Source of the DNA: UBA11663 sp049616325
Lineage (GTDB): Bacteria; Bacteroidota; Bacteroidia; Flavobacteriales_D; Sanyastnellaceae
Direction of reading: 5' to 3'
NCBI GenBank assembly: GCA_049616325.1
Contig: JBMZHG010000025.1
Location: forward strand, 1 to 30,406
DNA length: 30,406 nucleotides
Both the position numbers and the translations under genes were made by a program. This document shows positions 1 to 9,526 of the stretch, one piece after another (position 1 is the stretch's first letter; every line of letters starts with the position of its first letter). Under the pieces are notes generated by a model. That model saw only the letters and a program-made list of their open reading frames with translations. It was not told where the DNA came from and made no database searches.

Positions 1-2012
1 CCCATTTGAACTTCTCCGTACCCGTCGTTGTCGCTGTCGAGAAAATAAGGTTGGCTGTACGTGCAACTGCCGTCGTTGGTGGTGGCGGTTGGATCGTAGT
101 TGCAGGCCGAGGCCTCCGTGCAACCTGGAACGTCAGGTCCACCGGCTTCCACGCAAAAGTCGTGAGTGGCTTGAGACCCAAAGTTCCCACCGGTGACCAC
201 TTGGGCCAACACATTTCCGTCGCCGTCCACAAGCTCGTAATTTCCAACGACGCCGCCGTATTGAATGCCGTCCCCGTAACTGTCATTGACGGTGAGGGTG
301 TAACAGCCCGAGGCAACACATTCCGTTGCAGTGTACGTGGTTTGTGTGCCGGAATAGGGGCCACCTTCCATGACGATGTCTCCTGCGTCGTTGACAATGT
401 TCCAAGTGGTCTCTGCGGGATAGTTGTCCGTCAGCAAAGTGAAGGTCAAATTCACGCCGTTCAGGACACACGATCCGTCATCAACCACCGCGGACGGGTC
501 GAAATTGCACGCCCCAGGATTGGTGCATCCGCCACACGTGCTGTTGTCACCGCCGCACACCCCACAATCGTCATTCGAGGTGCAGCTGCCGTCGTCATAA
601 ATGGCATCGGGACTGTAATTGCAAGCCGTCGGATCCGTGCAACCGTTGTCCGGATTGAATCCCGTTGGGTAGCCGTCGAGGACTTGGACCCCCGTTCCGA
701 GGGGGTCGAGGTATTGACTCACGCCTAGCCCCCAACTGATGTCGAAACGGCCGTAGTAATCGTAAGCACCGTTGTTGACCGTTCCCGAACAAGCGGCCGC
801 ACCTCCGTAGAGTTGGCCGATGATCCGGTGGTTTTGGTCAAACAGCGGAGAACCGGAAGAACCAGGCTCGGTGACTCCCGCTTCCCATTGGCTGATCCAC
901 CAAACCTGGGCACCACCCGCCGTGCTCGTGTACGGGCTGTTGTTTTCGAAACAAATCTTCTTCACGTCGCCGGAAGGGTGGTGAATACCTGTGGCGTTTT
1001 GGGGGGAGGCCCCGGAGGCATCCCAGCCCGCATACTCCACTCCCCAGCTTGCGGGAGGCGCTGAACTGAGCTGAATCAAGGCCACGTCTGACCCGCCGTT
1101 GTTGACCAACAACGAGCCTCCTGAAATGCTGTTGTTGGTAGGGCCAGTGCTCCCGGAGCACGTGCTGCTCTCGTGATTGAAGTAATACGTCCAGGTGTTG
1201 GGTGTGCCCAAACAATGGTTTGCCGTCAGGAAATAAGGCGTGCCGTCGTTTGCCGTGTTGTTCACGAGGGAGCCCGTGCAAGTCGCAAATCCGCCGTTGA
1301 CAATCAAGGCAACCGCTTGCTTTTCGACTTGCCAGTCGGCGCCTTCAGGGCAATTCACGTTGATGTTGCAGGCTCCGCTGTTCCCGAACGGACCAGATGA
1401 AGCGTTCTCAGCGAGCAATTCGGCCTCACGTCGCAGCAGGGAACGGTACCCTTGCACAACTTGACTGACTTCAATTTCCCCCGTGGCCGGAATGCTAAGC
1501 GGCTCCCGGTACTCCAGCACCACGCTGTCACCTTCCATCAAGCTCAGGGCAAGTCCTTCCCATTCTTTGACGTTTTCATGCGTGAAGCTCCCCAGGAAGT
1601 GGGTCCGTTCTTCATCCCAAACAAACAATTCACCGCCCTTGGGAACCACAAATCGGGAGAGGTAAAAACTCAAGCTTGTGGCCCCTTCAGCGCGCACGCC
1701 TAGCCGCCACACTCGGAAACCAGATTCTTCACTCCAATTTCCTGAATTCTGCATGTTCCAGAACACCTCGTGTTCGACACCAAAACGCCACGGGGCGTCC
1801 TTGATGTTTGCCGTTGCCACATCCTCGGCCAGGAGCGTGGCCACATCCAAGGCCTGAAAGGATTTCCAATTCAACGTCATTTCAAGAGGCTGAGCCCAAT
1901 TTGTTGGCTCGCCCCCGTGGCTAATCTGAGCCAAAAGAAGATGAGAAAAGGTGCTTGCAAGCAAAAACGTCGCTGCGAGTGATGTGCTTTTGAACGAAGG
2001 GAATTGAGTCAT
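1..2012 (-). CDS. Secreted trypsin-like serine protease (lysyl-endopeptidase type), 3' end outside window
   Basis: This open frame begins at the ATG at 2012-2010 on the minus strand and stays open for 670 codons to the left edge, so the C-terminus is missing. Residues 1-28 form a signal peptide ending LLLA before Gln29. After a pro-region there is a chymotrypsin-fold protease domain (about 215-420) with His266 in TANHC, Asp309 in SDVALIQL and Ser386 in EPGSSGSP, a full catalytic triad. This resembles Achromobacter/Lysobacter lysyl endopeptidases; Lys specificity is inferred. Then follow cysteine-rich repeats (GCTDPTACNY ... DDGSC, CGVCGGDNSTC, GCTNPGACNF), a module at about 518-622 containing GCYTLTVNDSYGDG, another GCTEASACNY repeat, and a calcium-type DSDNDGYGE loop at the edge. 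It is divergent from the FG-GAP gene. It probably acts extracellularly in protein degradation. No frameshift was seen on reading the whole frame. Confidence 0.93.
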   Translation of the reverse strand, partial: MTQFPSFKSTSLAATFLLASTFSHLLLAQISHGGEPTNWAQPLEMTLNWKSFQALDVATLLAEDVATANIKDAPWRFGVEHEVFWNMQNSGNWSEESGFRVWRLGVRAEGATSLSFYLSRFVVPKGGELFVWDEERTHFLGSFTHENVKEWEGLALSLMEGDSVVLEYREPLSIPATGEIEVSQVVQGYRSLLRREAELLAENASSGPFGNSGACNINVNCPEGADWQVEKQAVALIVNGGFATCTGSLVNNTANDGTPYFLTANHCLGTPNTWTYYFNHESSTCSGSTGPTNNSISGGSLLVNNGGSDVALIQLSSAPPASWGVEYAGWDASGASPQNATGIHHPSGDVKKICFENNSPYTSTAGGAQVWWISQWEAGVTEPGSSGSPLFDQNHRIIGQLYGGAAACSGTVNNGAYDYYGRFDISWGLGVSQYLDPLGTGVQVLDGYPTGFNPDNGCTDPTACNYSPDAIYDDGSCTSNDDCGVCGGDNSTCGGCTNPGACNFDPSAVVDDGSCVLNGVNLTFTLLTDNYPAETTWNIVNDAGDIVMEGGPYSGTQTTYTATECVASGCYTLTVNDSYGDGIQYGGVVGNYELVDGDGNVLAQVVTGGNFGSQATHDFCVEAGGPDVPGCTEASACNYDPTATTNDGSCTYSQPYFLDSDNDGYGEVQM

Positions 2013-2149
2013 GCCTAGACCATTTGGTTCGTAGCCAAGATAGAGCTACTCGAGGCATTTTGCTTGCCATTGTCGACAGAATTGCCGTTTTTGCAGTAAT
2101 ACTCGTCGCGCTCGTCGCACCAATCCGAATCCCAAATAGTCCTCATCAA

Positions 2150-3940
<1,791 letters not shown>

Positions 3941-3998
3941 GGTAGTTCATCAACACACCTGGCAAAAGCACCTCTTGCGCCGGGAGGGTTTCCTCAAA

Positions 3999-4006
3999 TA
4001 TCTTCG
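3999..4006 (+). promoter_or_regulatory. Candidate -7 promoter element for yebC
   Basis: TATCTTCG differs from the Bacteroidota -7 consensus TAnnTTTG by one base. A TTG lies at 3975-3977, 21 bases upstream. It would give a leader of about 11 bases before the ATG at 4022. Assignment is by motif only. Confidence 0.45.
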
Positions 4007-4021
4007 CGAAAAAGAACCTCC

Positions 4022-4752
4022 ATGGGACGTGCATTTGAATTTCGGAAAGAGCGGAAAATGAAACGCTGGGCAGCCATGTCCAAAATTTTCGCCCGTTTGA
4101 ATAAAGACATCATCCTTTCCATTAAGGAGGCGGGGGAATTGCCGATCCGGACACCAACTCAAGGTTGCGTGCCGTCTTGCAAAATTGCAAGGCCGCAAAC
4201 ATGCCCAAAGACAACATTGAGCGTGCAATCAAAAAGGCCACCGACAAGGACACTTCGGATTACAAGGAGGTGACCTTCGAGGGCTACGGTCCTCACGGCA
4301 TCGCAGTGTACGTTGAAACCGCAACCGACAACAACAACCGCACAGTCGCCAACGTGCGCTCCCATTTCAATCGCGGAGGAGGCCAACTTGGCACGACAGG
4401 TTCGGTGGAGTTCATGTTTAATCGCATGTGCTTTTTCAACATCCAAGACAACGGCATGGACCTCGACGACTTGACTTTGGAGTTGATTGACTTGGGTGCA
4501 GAAGAGGTGGAGCGCGACGACGAGGCAGGCCAAATCATCATTTCTGCCCCCTTTGAATCGTTCGGGGGCTTGCAAGCCAAGCTTGAAGCGGACGGCCATG
4601 AAATCGTAGAGTCGGGATTGGAGCGTATTCCCACCACAACCAAAGCGCTTTCACCGGAACAAGTCGAAGAAGTGGAAGGGTTGATTGAGCGGCTTGAGGG
4701 GGACGAAGACGTTCAAGCGGTGTTCCACACGATGGAGCCTTTGGTAGGGTAA
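4022..4752 (+). CDS. yebC: YebC/PmpR family (TACO1-like) protein, frame broken by one base
   Basis: The start MGRAFEFRKERKMKRW at 4022 is the classic YebC N-terminus, and the C-terminal three quarters (LRAVLQNCKAANMPKDN ... TMEPLVG) lie in a different frame. The join falls after Gly38 in the run of five G at 4132-4136. One extra G there would read IKEAGGIADPDTNSRLRAVL and give 243 aa, the usual family length. Members bind DNA or act on ribosomes: they are reported as transcription regulators (PmpR), and human TACO1 activates mitochondrial translation. As deposited, the gene would make either a 37-40-residue-matched then garbled product ending at 4273, or an N-truncated protein from an internal start. 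A sequencing or assembly error in the homopolymer is the simplest explanation; a real mutation or programmed slip cannot be excluded. Confidence 0.9.
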
Positions 4753-4790
4753 ACCGAGAACTGAGGCGAGGGACGGAGTGCGTTGTGGCC

Positions 4791-4809
4791 TTCAGGATGA
4801 AACCCTGAA
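4791..4809. other. Short perfect hairpin upstream of the Asp-box gene
   Basis: TTCAGG (4791-4796) pairs with CCTGAA (4804-4809) around a 7-base loop, 25 bases before the ATG at 4834. No T run follows, so it is not a standard terminator. It could be a leader structure or chance. Confidence 0.25.
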
Positions 4810-4833
4810 AGGATTCTTCCGTAACTTAAGGGG

Positions 4834-7800
4834 ATGTCTAAGCCGCGCGCACATTCAGCACCCTGGAGGTCCGCTGTCCTTGATGTTTGGACAGTTCGGC
4901 TGCTTTGGACCTTGGTTTGGTCCGCGGTTGCGGTTGAACTGGGTGCCCAATCTGACCTCTCGCCGGCGCCTCATTGGTCTGAGCTCATGCGCGGAGACCA
5001 GGTCAACTTGCAAGAAGCTCGCGCTCAATTCGAAGCGCAAAGTCACCTCAGGCTTGAATCCCGATCGTGCGGTGAGAAGCCGTTCGAACGCTGGGCTTGG
5101 TGGATGCAGGAGCGCGGAGGTCTGGAGCACGCTCCTGACCCCTTTGATTGGTGGGAGGCAGCCGAGGAATGGCGAAATTCAGCATCGCAAACGGCATCGT
5201 CTCCAGCAATTTGGTCTTACCTCGGACCAGAGTCCATTCCCGTCCATGGCGGAGCCGGCCGTGTAAACAGAATTCGGATTGACCCCAATGACGAAACCCG
5301 ATGGCTGGCATGCGCACCCTCTGGCGGACTTTGGCAATCTTTGGACGCAGGGGAGTCGTGGAGTGTCCTGGGGGTGGATGTTCTGTCCCCGCTCGGGGCA
5401 ACAGACGTTTGGATTGACCCGGAGGACAGCGCGCACATGTGGTTGTGCACAGGGGACGGCAACGGAGGAGACACCTACAGCATCGGCATTCTTGAAACCT
5501 GGGATTCTGGCATGTCCTGGAGTCCGTTGGAACTGAGTTTTGAAGCGAGTCATGGGCGCCGGGTGCACACTGCGAAACGTCATCCCAACCAAGTGAGCAC
5601 GTTTTTAGCCGCCTCGGACTTGGGAATCTTCAAAACTTCCAACGGAGGAACGACCTTTTCACTCGTGCTTCCCGGGCACGCCAGAGATGTGGTTTGGTTG
5701 AGCGACAGTGTGGCGCTGGCTGCAGTCGAAAACCAGGGAATCTTCCTTTCCCAAGACGTTGGAGAGAGCTGGAACGCGTGCATCCTTCCAGAGTCGTTGA
5801 GCAGCGTGGGGCGAATTCAACTGGCACCTCAAGCTTGGGGCGGGGCTGACGCACGCGACACGGTTTATGCCGTTGCAGGACATTACTACCAACAGAATTT
5901 CTTGGCCTTCTGGCAGAGTGTCGATGGAGGCCAAACCTGGACGGCTCCCTCAACGCGCGAGACCGGCCCCAATTTGCTTGGCTACACGGTGAACGGGGTG
6001 GACAACGGCGGGCAAGCGTTCTGGGATCTGTGCATTGAAGTTGACCCCCAAGACGCAACTCGCGTGCTCGTGGGTGGCGTCAACGTCTGGGAGACGCTGG
6101 ACGGTGGCACGACCTGGAATTGTCGGGTGCACTGGCAAGGGGCGTTTGAATCGAAATACGCCCACGCCGATCAGCACGACATTGCTTTCCTTCCGGACGG
6201 AAGGGTTCTCTTGTCCAACGACGGCGGGGTGTTCGAATGGGACGGTGACACTGTGAAGGACAAGTCAGAAGGGCTGGACATCGCCCAGGGTTACGCGTTG
6301 GGGTTGCATCCCACAAATCCGGACATGTGCATTCTGGGAACGCAAGACAACGGCACAAACCTTCTCACCCCGAGCTTCGAAGCCCGGATTCTCGACGGAG
6401 ATGGGTTCCACGGCTTTTTCGATTTGAGCACACCAGACCGCCTTTTTGCATCGGCTTACTACGGCTTGCTGTACCGGAGTGAGGACGGAGGTCGGACCAT
6501 GACGAACATCGCCAACTTCTACCTGGGATCGGGACCCAACGAGTTGGGCTCGTGGCAAACGCCGTTTCAACTGCACCCAGCAGTCCCGGGACGAATCGTG
6601 GCAGCCAAAAAATCCCTGCACTATTCGGACGACGGGGGAAGCTCGTGGACCACAGTGGGAGGGTTGGGAACCGTGCGCTCAACGGCCATGGCGTTGTCTC
6701 CTTCGGACCCCAACATGGCGTTGATCGCCAAGAACAACCAACTGCATTGGGTCGAAGATTTGCTTGGCAACGTCCAGCAAATTTCCGGCTTGCCCAGCGA
6801 CTACATTGGGGACGTTGCGATCGACCGCGATTCTTCCGGGGTGTGGTGGGTTTCGATGGCTTCCTACGAGGAATCAGCCCAAATGTGGCGCACCTCCGAT
6901 TTTGGCGTGACTTGGGAAAACGTGAGCACCGGCTTGCCACATTTGCCGGTACACCGCGTTATTCAATTGCCCGGCGACGATTGGGCCTGCGCCTCCGAAC
7001 TTGGCGTGCACCTCTGGAACGGAGAGGCTCAAGCGTGGGAAACGTGGGGTACCGGCATGCCTTTGACCCCTGTCGTGGACCTCGCCGTGGACACGTTGCA
7101 GAACCGCCTGGTCGCTTCGACCTACGGACGCGGTGTTTGGGCTGCACCCTTGCCAAACGCTCCGGAACTTCACCTTACGGTGACTCAAATTCTTGCTCCC
7201 GTCACCCAGTGCATGAACCAACTGACAGGATCTCCCGAGATCCGCGTTTCAGGAATCGCTGCTGTGGAAGCTGCCGGTTACGAAGTTCGGGCCTCACGAG
7301 AAGGAGCGTCAGACGTCGTGGACACCGTTTGGACAACCTTCGCTGAACCACAAATGCCGGCAACCAAGGTCGTGCTCGATGCCTTTGTTCTGGACGTGCC
7401 AGAATCAGGCGACTGGTCCATCAAGGTCACCCCTTTGCTTGACGGAGTTGAGGACATGGCGACGTTGCAAAGCACTCTTTGGGCTTCGGGTCTGGGGCAC
7501 ACGACCACCCTCCAATGGTGGGGGGATTGCGAGTCTGTGGACATGCGCTGGTCGTTGTATGATTCGGAAGAATCCTCGGTGCTCCTGCAAAGCACACCAC
7601 TTTGGGCAGGAGACACGTTGACCCAAACTTGGTGCCTGTCGGAAGGCTGCTATGAAGTGCTCTGGGAAGACTCCGGAGACGATGGGTTCTCTGGGTCGTA
7701 TTGCGGGGAGGGCGGGGGCTACAGGATCTTTGGGCCGTTGGGCGACGTGCTGTCGGAATCGGTTTCGGAGGATTTCGGTTCTTCGTTGAGCGTGCCGTTT

Positions 7801-7998
7801 TGCGTGACGTTGCCGTGGTGCTTCGCAGATTACGACGGCGACGGCGAACGGGCCGTGAGCGATTTGCTCACAGTTTTGGCCGAATACGGGTGTTCGAGCG
7901 ACTGCTTCACAGACAACAGCTTGGACGGGTACGTCGGCGTGAACGACCTCATGAACATGCTGTCCGTGTACGGCTCCGGCTGCGATTCTCAGGACTGA
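4834..7998 (+). CDS. Secreted Asp-box (BNR/sortilin-like) beta-propeller protein
   Basis: The product is 1054 aa with an N-terminal hydrophobic export segment (LLWTLVWSAVAVELGAQ). The start at 4834 is preceded directly by AAGGGG. Nine Asp-box motifs of the S-x-D-x-G-x-T-W type are visible: SLDAGESW, TWDSGMSW, TSNGGTTF, SQDVGESW, SVDGGQTW, TLDGGTTW, SEDGGRTM, SDDGGSSW and TSDFGVTW. This pattern matches VPS10/sortilin-like and BNR propellers that Bacteroidota export in large numbers. Residues about 894-993 form a module (CLSEGCYEVLWEDSGDDG ... FCVTLPW) that resembles one in the protease at 1-2012. The C-terminus carries two tandem EF-hand/dockerin-like units (DYDGDGERAVSDLLTVL and DNSLDGYVGVNDLMNML), each closed by a Cys. 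No catalytic residues of a glycosidase are evident, so an adhesive or binding role is more likely; this is inference. Confidence 0.9.
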   Translation: MSKPRAHSAPWRSAVLDVWTVRLLWTLVWSAVAVELGAQSDLSPAPHWSELMRGDQVNLQEARAQFEAQSHLRLESRSCGEKPFERWAWWMQERGGLEHAPDPFDWWEAAEEWRNSASQTASSPAIWSYLGPESIPVHGGAGRVNRIRIDPNDETRWLACAPSGGLWQSLDAGESWSVLGVDVLSPLGATDVWIDPEDSAHMWLCTGDGNGGDTYSIGILETWDSGMSWSPLELSFEASHGRRVHTAKRHPNQVSTFLAASDLGIFKTSNGGTTFSLVLPGHARDVVWLSDSVALAAVENQGIFLSQDVGESWNACILPESLSSVGRIQLAPQAWGGADARDTVYAVAGHYYQQNFLAFWQSVDGGQTWTAPSTRETGPNLLGYTVNGVDNGGQAFWDLCIEVDPQDATRVLVGGVNVWETLDGGTTWNCRVHWQGAFESKYAHADQHDIAFLPDGRVLLSNDGGVFEWDGDTVKDKSEGLDIAQGYALGLHPTNPDMCILGTQDNGTNLLTPSFEARILDGDGFHGFFDLSTPDRLFASAYYGLLYRSEDGGRTMTNIANFYLGSGPNELGSWQTPFQLHPAVPGRIVAAKKSLHYSDDGGSSWTTVGGLGTVRSTAMALSPSDPNMALIAKNNQLHWVEDLLGNVQQISGLPSDYIGDVAIDRDSSGVWWVSMASYEESAQMWRTSDFGVTWENVSTGLPHLPVHRVIQLPGDDWACASELGVHLWNGEAQAWETWGTGMPLTPVVDLAVDTLQNRLVASTYGRGVWAAPLPNAPELHLTVTQILAPVTQCMNQLTGSPEIRVSGIAAVEAAGYEVRASREGASDVVDTVWTTFAEPQMPATKVVLDAFVLDVPESGDWSIKVTPLLDGVEDMATLQSTLWASGLGHTTTLQWWGDCESVDMRWSLYDSEESSVLLQSTPLWAGDTLTQTWCLSEGCYEVLWEDSGDDGFSGSYCGEGGGYRIFGPLGDVLSESVSEDFGSSLSVPFCVTLPWCFADYDGDGERAVSDLLTVLAEYGCSSDCFTDNSLDGYVGVNDLMNMLSVYGSGCDSQD

Positions 7999-8238
7999 CT
8001 GAGGTCGGCCTCGCAGTTTTTCACTGCATTTGTGCATAAGTTGACAACCCCATGAGAGGCGGAGCCTTGCGTCTCACCCGGATTCCCCCCACTTTGAACC
8101 TGATTGGATGCACCTCGCATTCTAGAGGACAGCGTTCGGTTAAGTTTAGTTGTTAGTTAGAGAGGCTTCTGCAACGGCGGAGGCCTCTTTTTTTGGCTCC
8201 TCCCAAACCAATTTCGCGGTGCCCTGATTCCCCGGGTG
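7999..8238. other. Non-coding stretch, possible structured small RNA
   Basis: About 240 bases lie between the Asp-box gene and the RluA-like gene with no convincing ORF. It contains a hairpin TGAGA (8053-8057) / TCTCA (8072-8076) with an inner GGC/GCC pair, an AT-rich patch (8139-8160) unlike its GC-richer surroundings, and the terminator at 8161-8194. It may be only the 3' UTR of the upstream gene. I do not recognise a known RNA family. Confidence 0.35.
8161..8194 (+). terminator. Rho-independent terminator
   Basis: AGAGGC (8161-8166) pairs with GCCTCT (8183-8188), followed by a run of seven T ending at 8194. It lies 163 bases after the stop of the Asp-box gene, so it ends that transcript or a small RNA between them. 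Confidence 0.65.
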
Positions 8239-8246
8239 TACTTTCG
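8239..8246 (+). promoter_or_regulatory. Candidate -7 element 4 bases before the RluA-like ATG
   Basis: TACTTTCG matches TAnnTTTG with one mismatch and is followed by CGCC and then the ATG at 8251. With this spacing transcription should start at or next to the start codon. No clear TTTG -33 box is seen. Confidence 0.45.
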
Positions 8247-8250
8247 CGCC

Positions 8251-9207
8251 ATGCAAGAATTCACCGCAACTCATCCCGTCGAGCTGATTGAGGCCCTGAT
8301 GACCCACGTTGGCTACGCGACGCGTACCCGTGCAAGAAATGCCCTCAAGCGCGGTGAAGTGCTGGTGAACGGCCAAGTCGTTTCCCGCGGAAGCGACATT
8401 TTGGAGCCAGGCGCGAAGGTGTCGGTCCTGTCCAAGGAAGAACTGACCAAACGCGCTCGTACTGGAGGTGCGGCACCACGCGCAGAATCGCCCAAAGCCA
8501 ATTCCGCGTTGCTTCGAGCACCATTCCCAGTCGTGTACGAAGACGACAACGTGTTCGTTTATGAAAAACCCGCGGGTTGGGTTTGTGCTTCACCCAACCC
8601 CAATGTCAAGACGACGTACACGGCCGTGAAGGCTTACCTCGAAGCCAAATCCACGGAGCATGTGGACGTCCACTTCGTCAACAAATTGCCTCGGGAAGCA
8701 AGTGGCTTGTTGGTGGTGACCAAATCCCTGGAGTGGCGCAAGCACTTGCAGTCTGAGTGGAATTCCTTCGCCAAGGGACTGTACGTCATGGTGCAAGGAC
8801 ACTTGCCCGCAGACGACGATCTCTATTTAAGGCCAGAGAACGAAGAGCCGTATGCGCTGCCCTACAGAACCATGCGTGCAACCACCCAGCATACGCTTTT
8901 GAAATTCAAGGCCGGGTACGAAGTGATTGGTGACTTGCTTCCCGCCTTGCGAAAACAAGACTGCATGTTGATTGGCGTAGGTAAGAGTGCACCCGACCCG
9001 ATCAAGCGTGGCGGAATTCATCTTTTTGCCTTGGCCATGAAGGGTCCCAAAGGGGAAGTCATCAACGTCAAGACGCGCGTGCCAAACGAATTCCTCAAGC
9101 TCGTACGCGGAGGGAGTTCTCCGAAGCCTGGCCCTCGTCCGGATTCAAGGACGCCCAAGCGCGCACCCGGCAGGCCTGCTTTACGTGGGGACAAAAAAAA
9201 GCGCTGA
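8251..9207 (+). CDS. RluA-like pseudouridine synthase homolog with S4 domain, catalytic Asp missing
   Basis: The product is 318 aa. The ATG at 8251 is preferred over an upstream GTG because it sits four bases after a promoter-like TACTTTCG. Residues about 12-70 form an S4 RNA-binding domain (ATRTRARNALKRGEVLVNGQ). From residue 94 the RluA fold is recognisable: VVYEDDNVFVYEKPAG matches motif I. Where active enzymes have H-R-L-D-x-x-T-S-G, this protein reads N-K-L-P-R-E-A-S-G, so the catalytic Asp is Pro147. The later TGR-x-HQIR motif is also absent; that area reads AGYEVIGD. It probably still binds RNA but should not make pseudouridine by the known mechanism. The C-terminal 35 residues are a basic, proline-rich tail ending DKKKR. 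The gene appears monocistronic, after a terminator. Confidence 0.85.
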   Translation: MQEFTATHPVELIEALMTHVGYATRTRARNALKRGEVLVNGQVVSRGSDILEPGAKVSVLSKEELTKRARTGGAAPRAESPKANSALLRAPFPVVYEDDNVFVYEKPAGWVCASPNPNVKTTYTAVKAYLEAKSTEHVDVHFVNKLPREASGLLVVTKSLEWRKHLQSEWNSFAKGLYVMVQGHLPADDDLYLRPENEEPYALPYRTMRATTQHTLLKFKAGYEVIGDLLPALRKQDCMLIGVGKSAPDPIKRGGIHLFALAMKGPKGEVINVKTRVPNEFLKLVRGGSSPKPGPRPDSRTPKRAPGRPALRGDKKKR

Positions 9208-9210
9208 TTC

Positions 9211-9396
9211 TCAAAGGGAGAACCGGCGCTCGACCCAATCTCGAAGCAGTTGCGCTTCTTGAACGGGCAGCTCTTTGAATGCCAACCTCAAGGCCCGTCG
9301 CATTTGCGTAGGCTGCTGGTGTACGTGGCGGATCAAGGTTTGGAATTCTCTCAGGCGATCTGGCTGTTGCTGGAGAGGAATACCGTGAATTGCCAT
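9211..9396 (-). CDS. Small hypothetical protein (61 aa)
   Basis: This is a 61-residue frame starting MAIHGIPLQQQPDRLREF and rich in predicted helix, filling most of the 319-base gap between the RluA-like gene and the thiolase on the opposite strand. Its stop lies 3 bases from the convergent RluA-like stop, which fits the tight packing seen elsewhere. I recognise no family and see no promoter element. It could be chance. Confidence 0.4.
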   Translation of the reverse strand: MAIHGIPLQQQPDRLREFQTLIRHVHQQPTQMRRALRLAFKELPVQEAQLLRDWVERRFSL

Positions 9397-9526
9397 GTTG
9401 TCATTTGTTGCAGGATGGTTTGAATACGGAGTTGGTTATGGAAAGTTTCATCGCGGGCAGAATGGGAACCGAAATCGGCCTGAAACGCACTAATTTCGCA
9501 GCGAGCACCAACCTAAAATTCTTCCC

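Noticed and set aside
1..700. Tandem DNA repeat or CRISPR-like array from the repeating GCT...ACNY pattern
   Set aside because: The repetition is at protein level with divergent DNA. There are no identical repeats with spacers.
6..728. 240-codon plus-strand ORF at the left edge
   Set aside because: It is antisense to the protease frame, has a low-complexity Val/Arg composition and no recognisable domain. The minus-strand frame has a signal peptide, catalytic triad and Cys-rich repeats.
2024..2149. N-terminal extension of the FG-GAP/ASPIC protein from a TTG
   Set aside because: The ATG at 2150 starts a clear signal peptide. The extension would bury it and would occupy the divergent promoter region.
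7405..8037. 210-codon minus-strand ORF at the end of the Asp-box gene
   Set aside because: It is antisense to the dockerin-like tail region, with unusual His/Arg-rich composition and no recognisable motif.
7999..8160. tRNA or known riboswitch in the 240-base gap
   Set aside because: I found no cloverleaf, T-loop signature or match to a riboswitch core that I know. Only simple hairpins can be supported.
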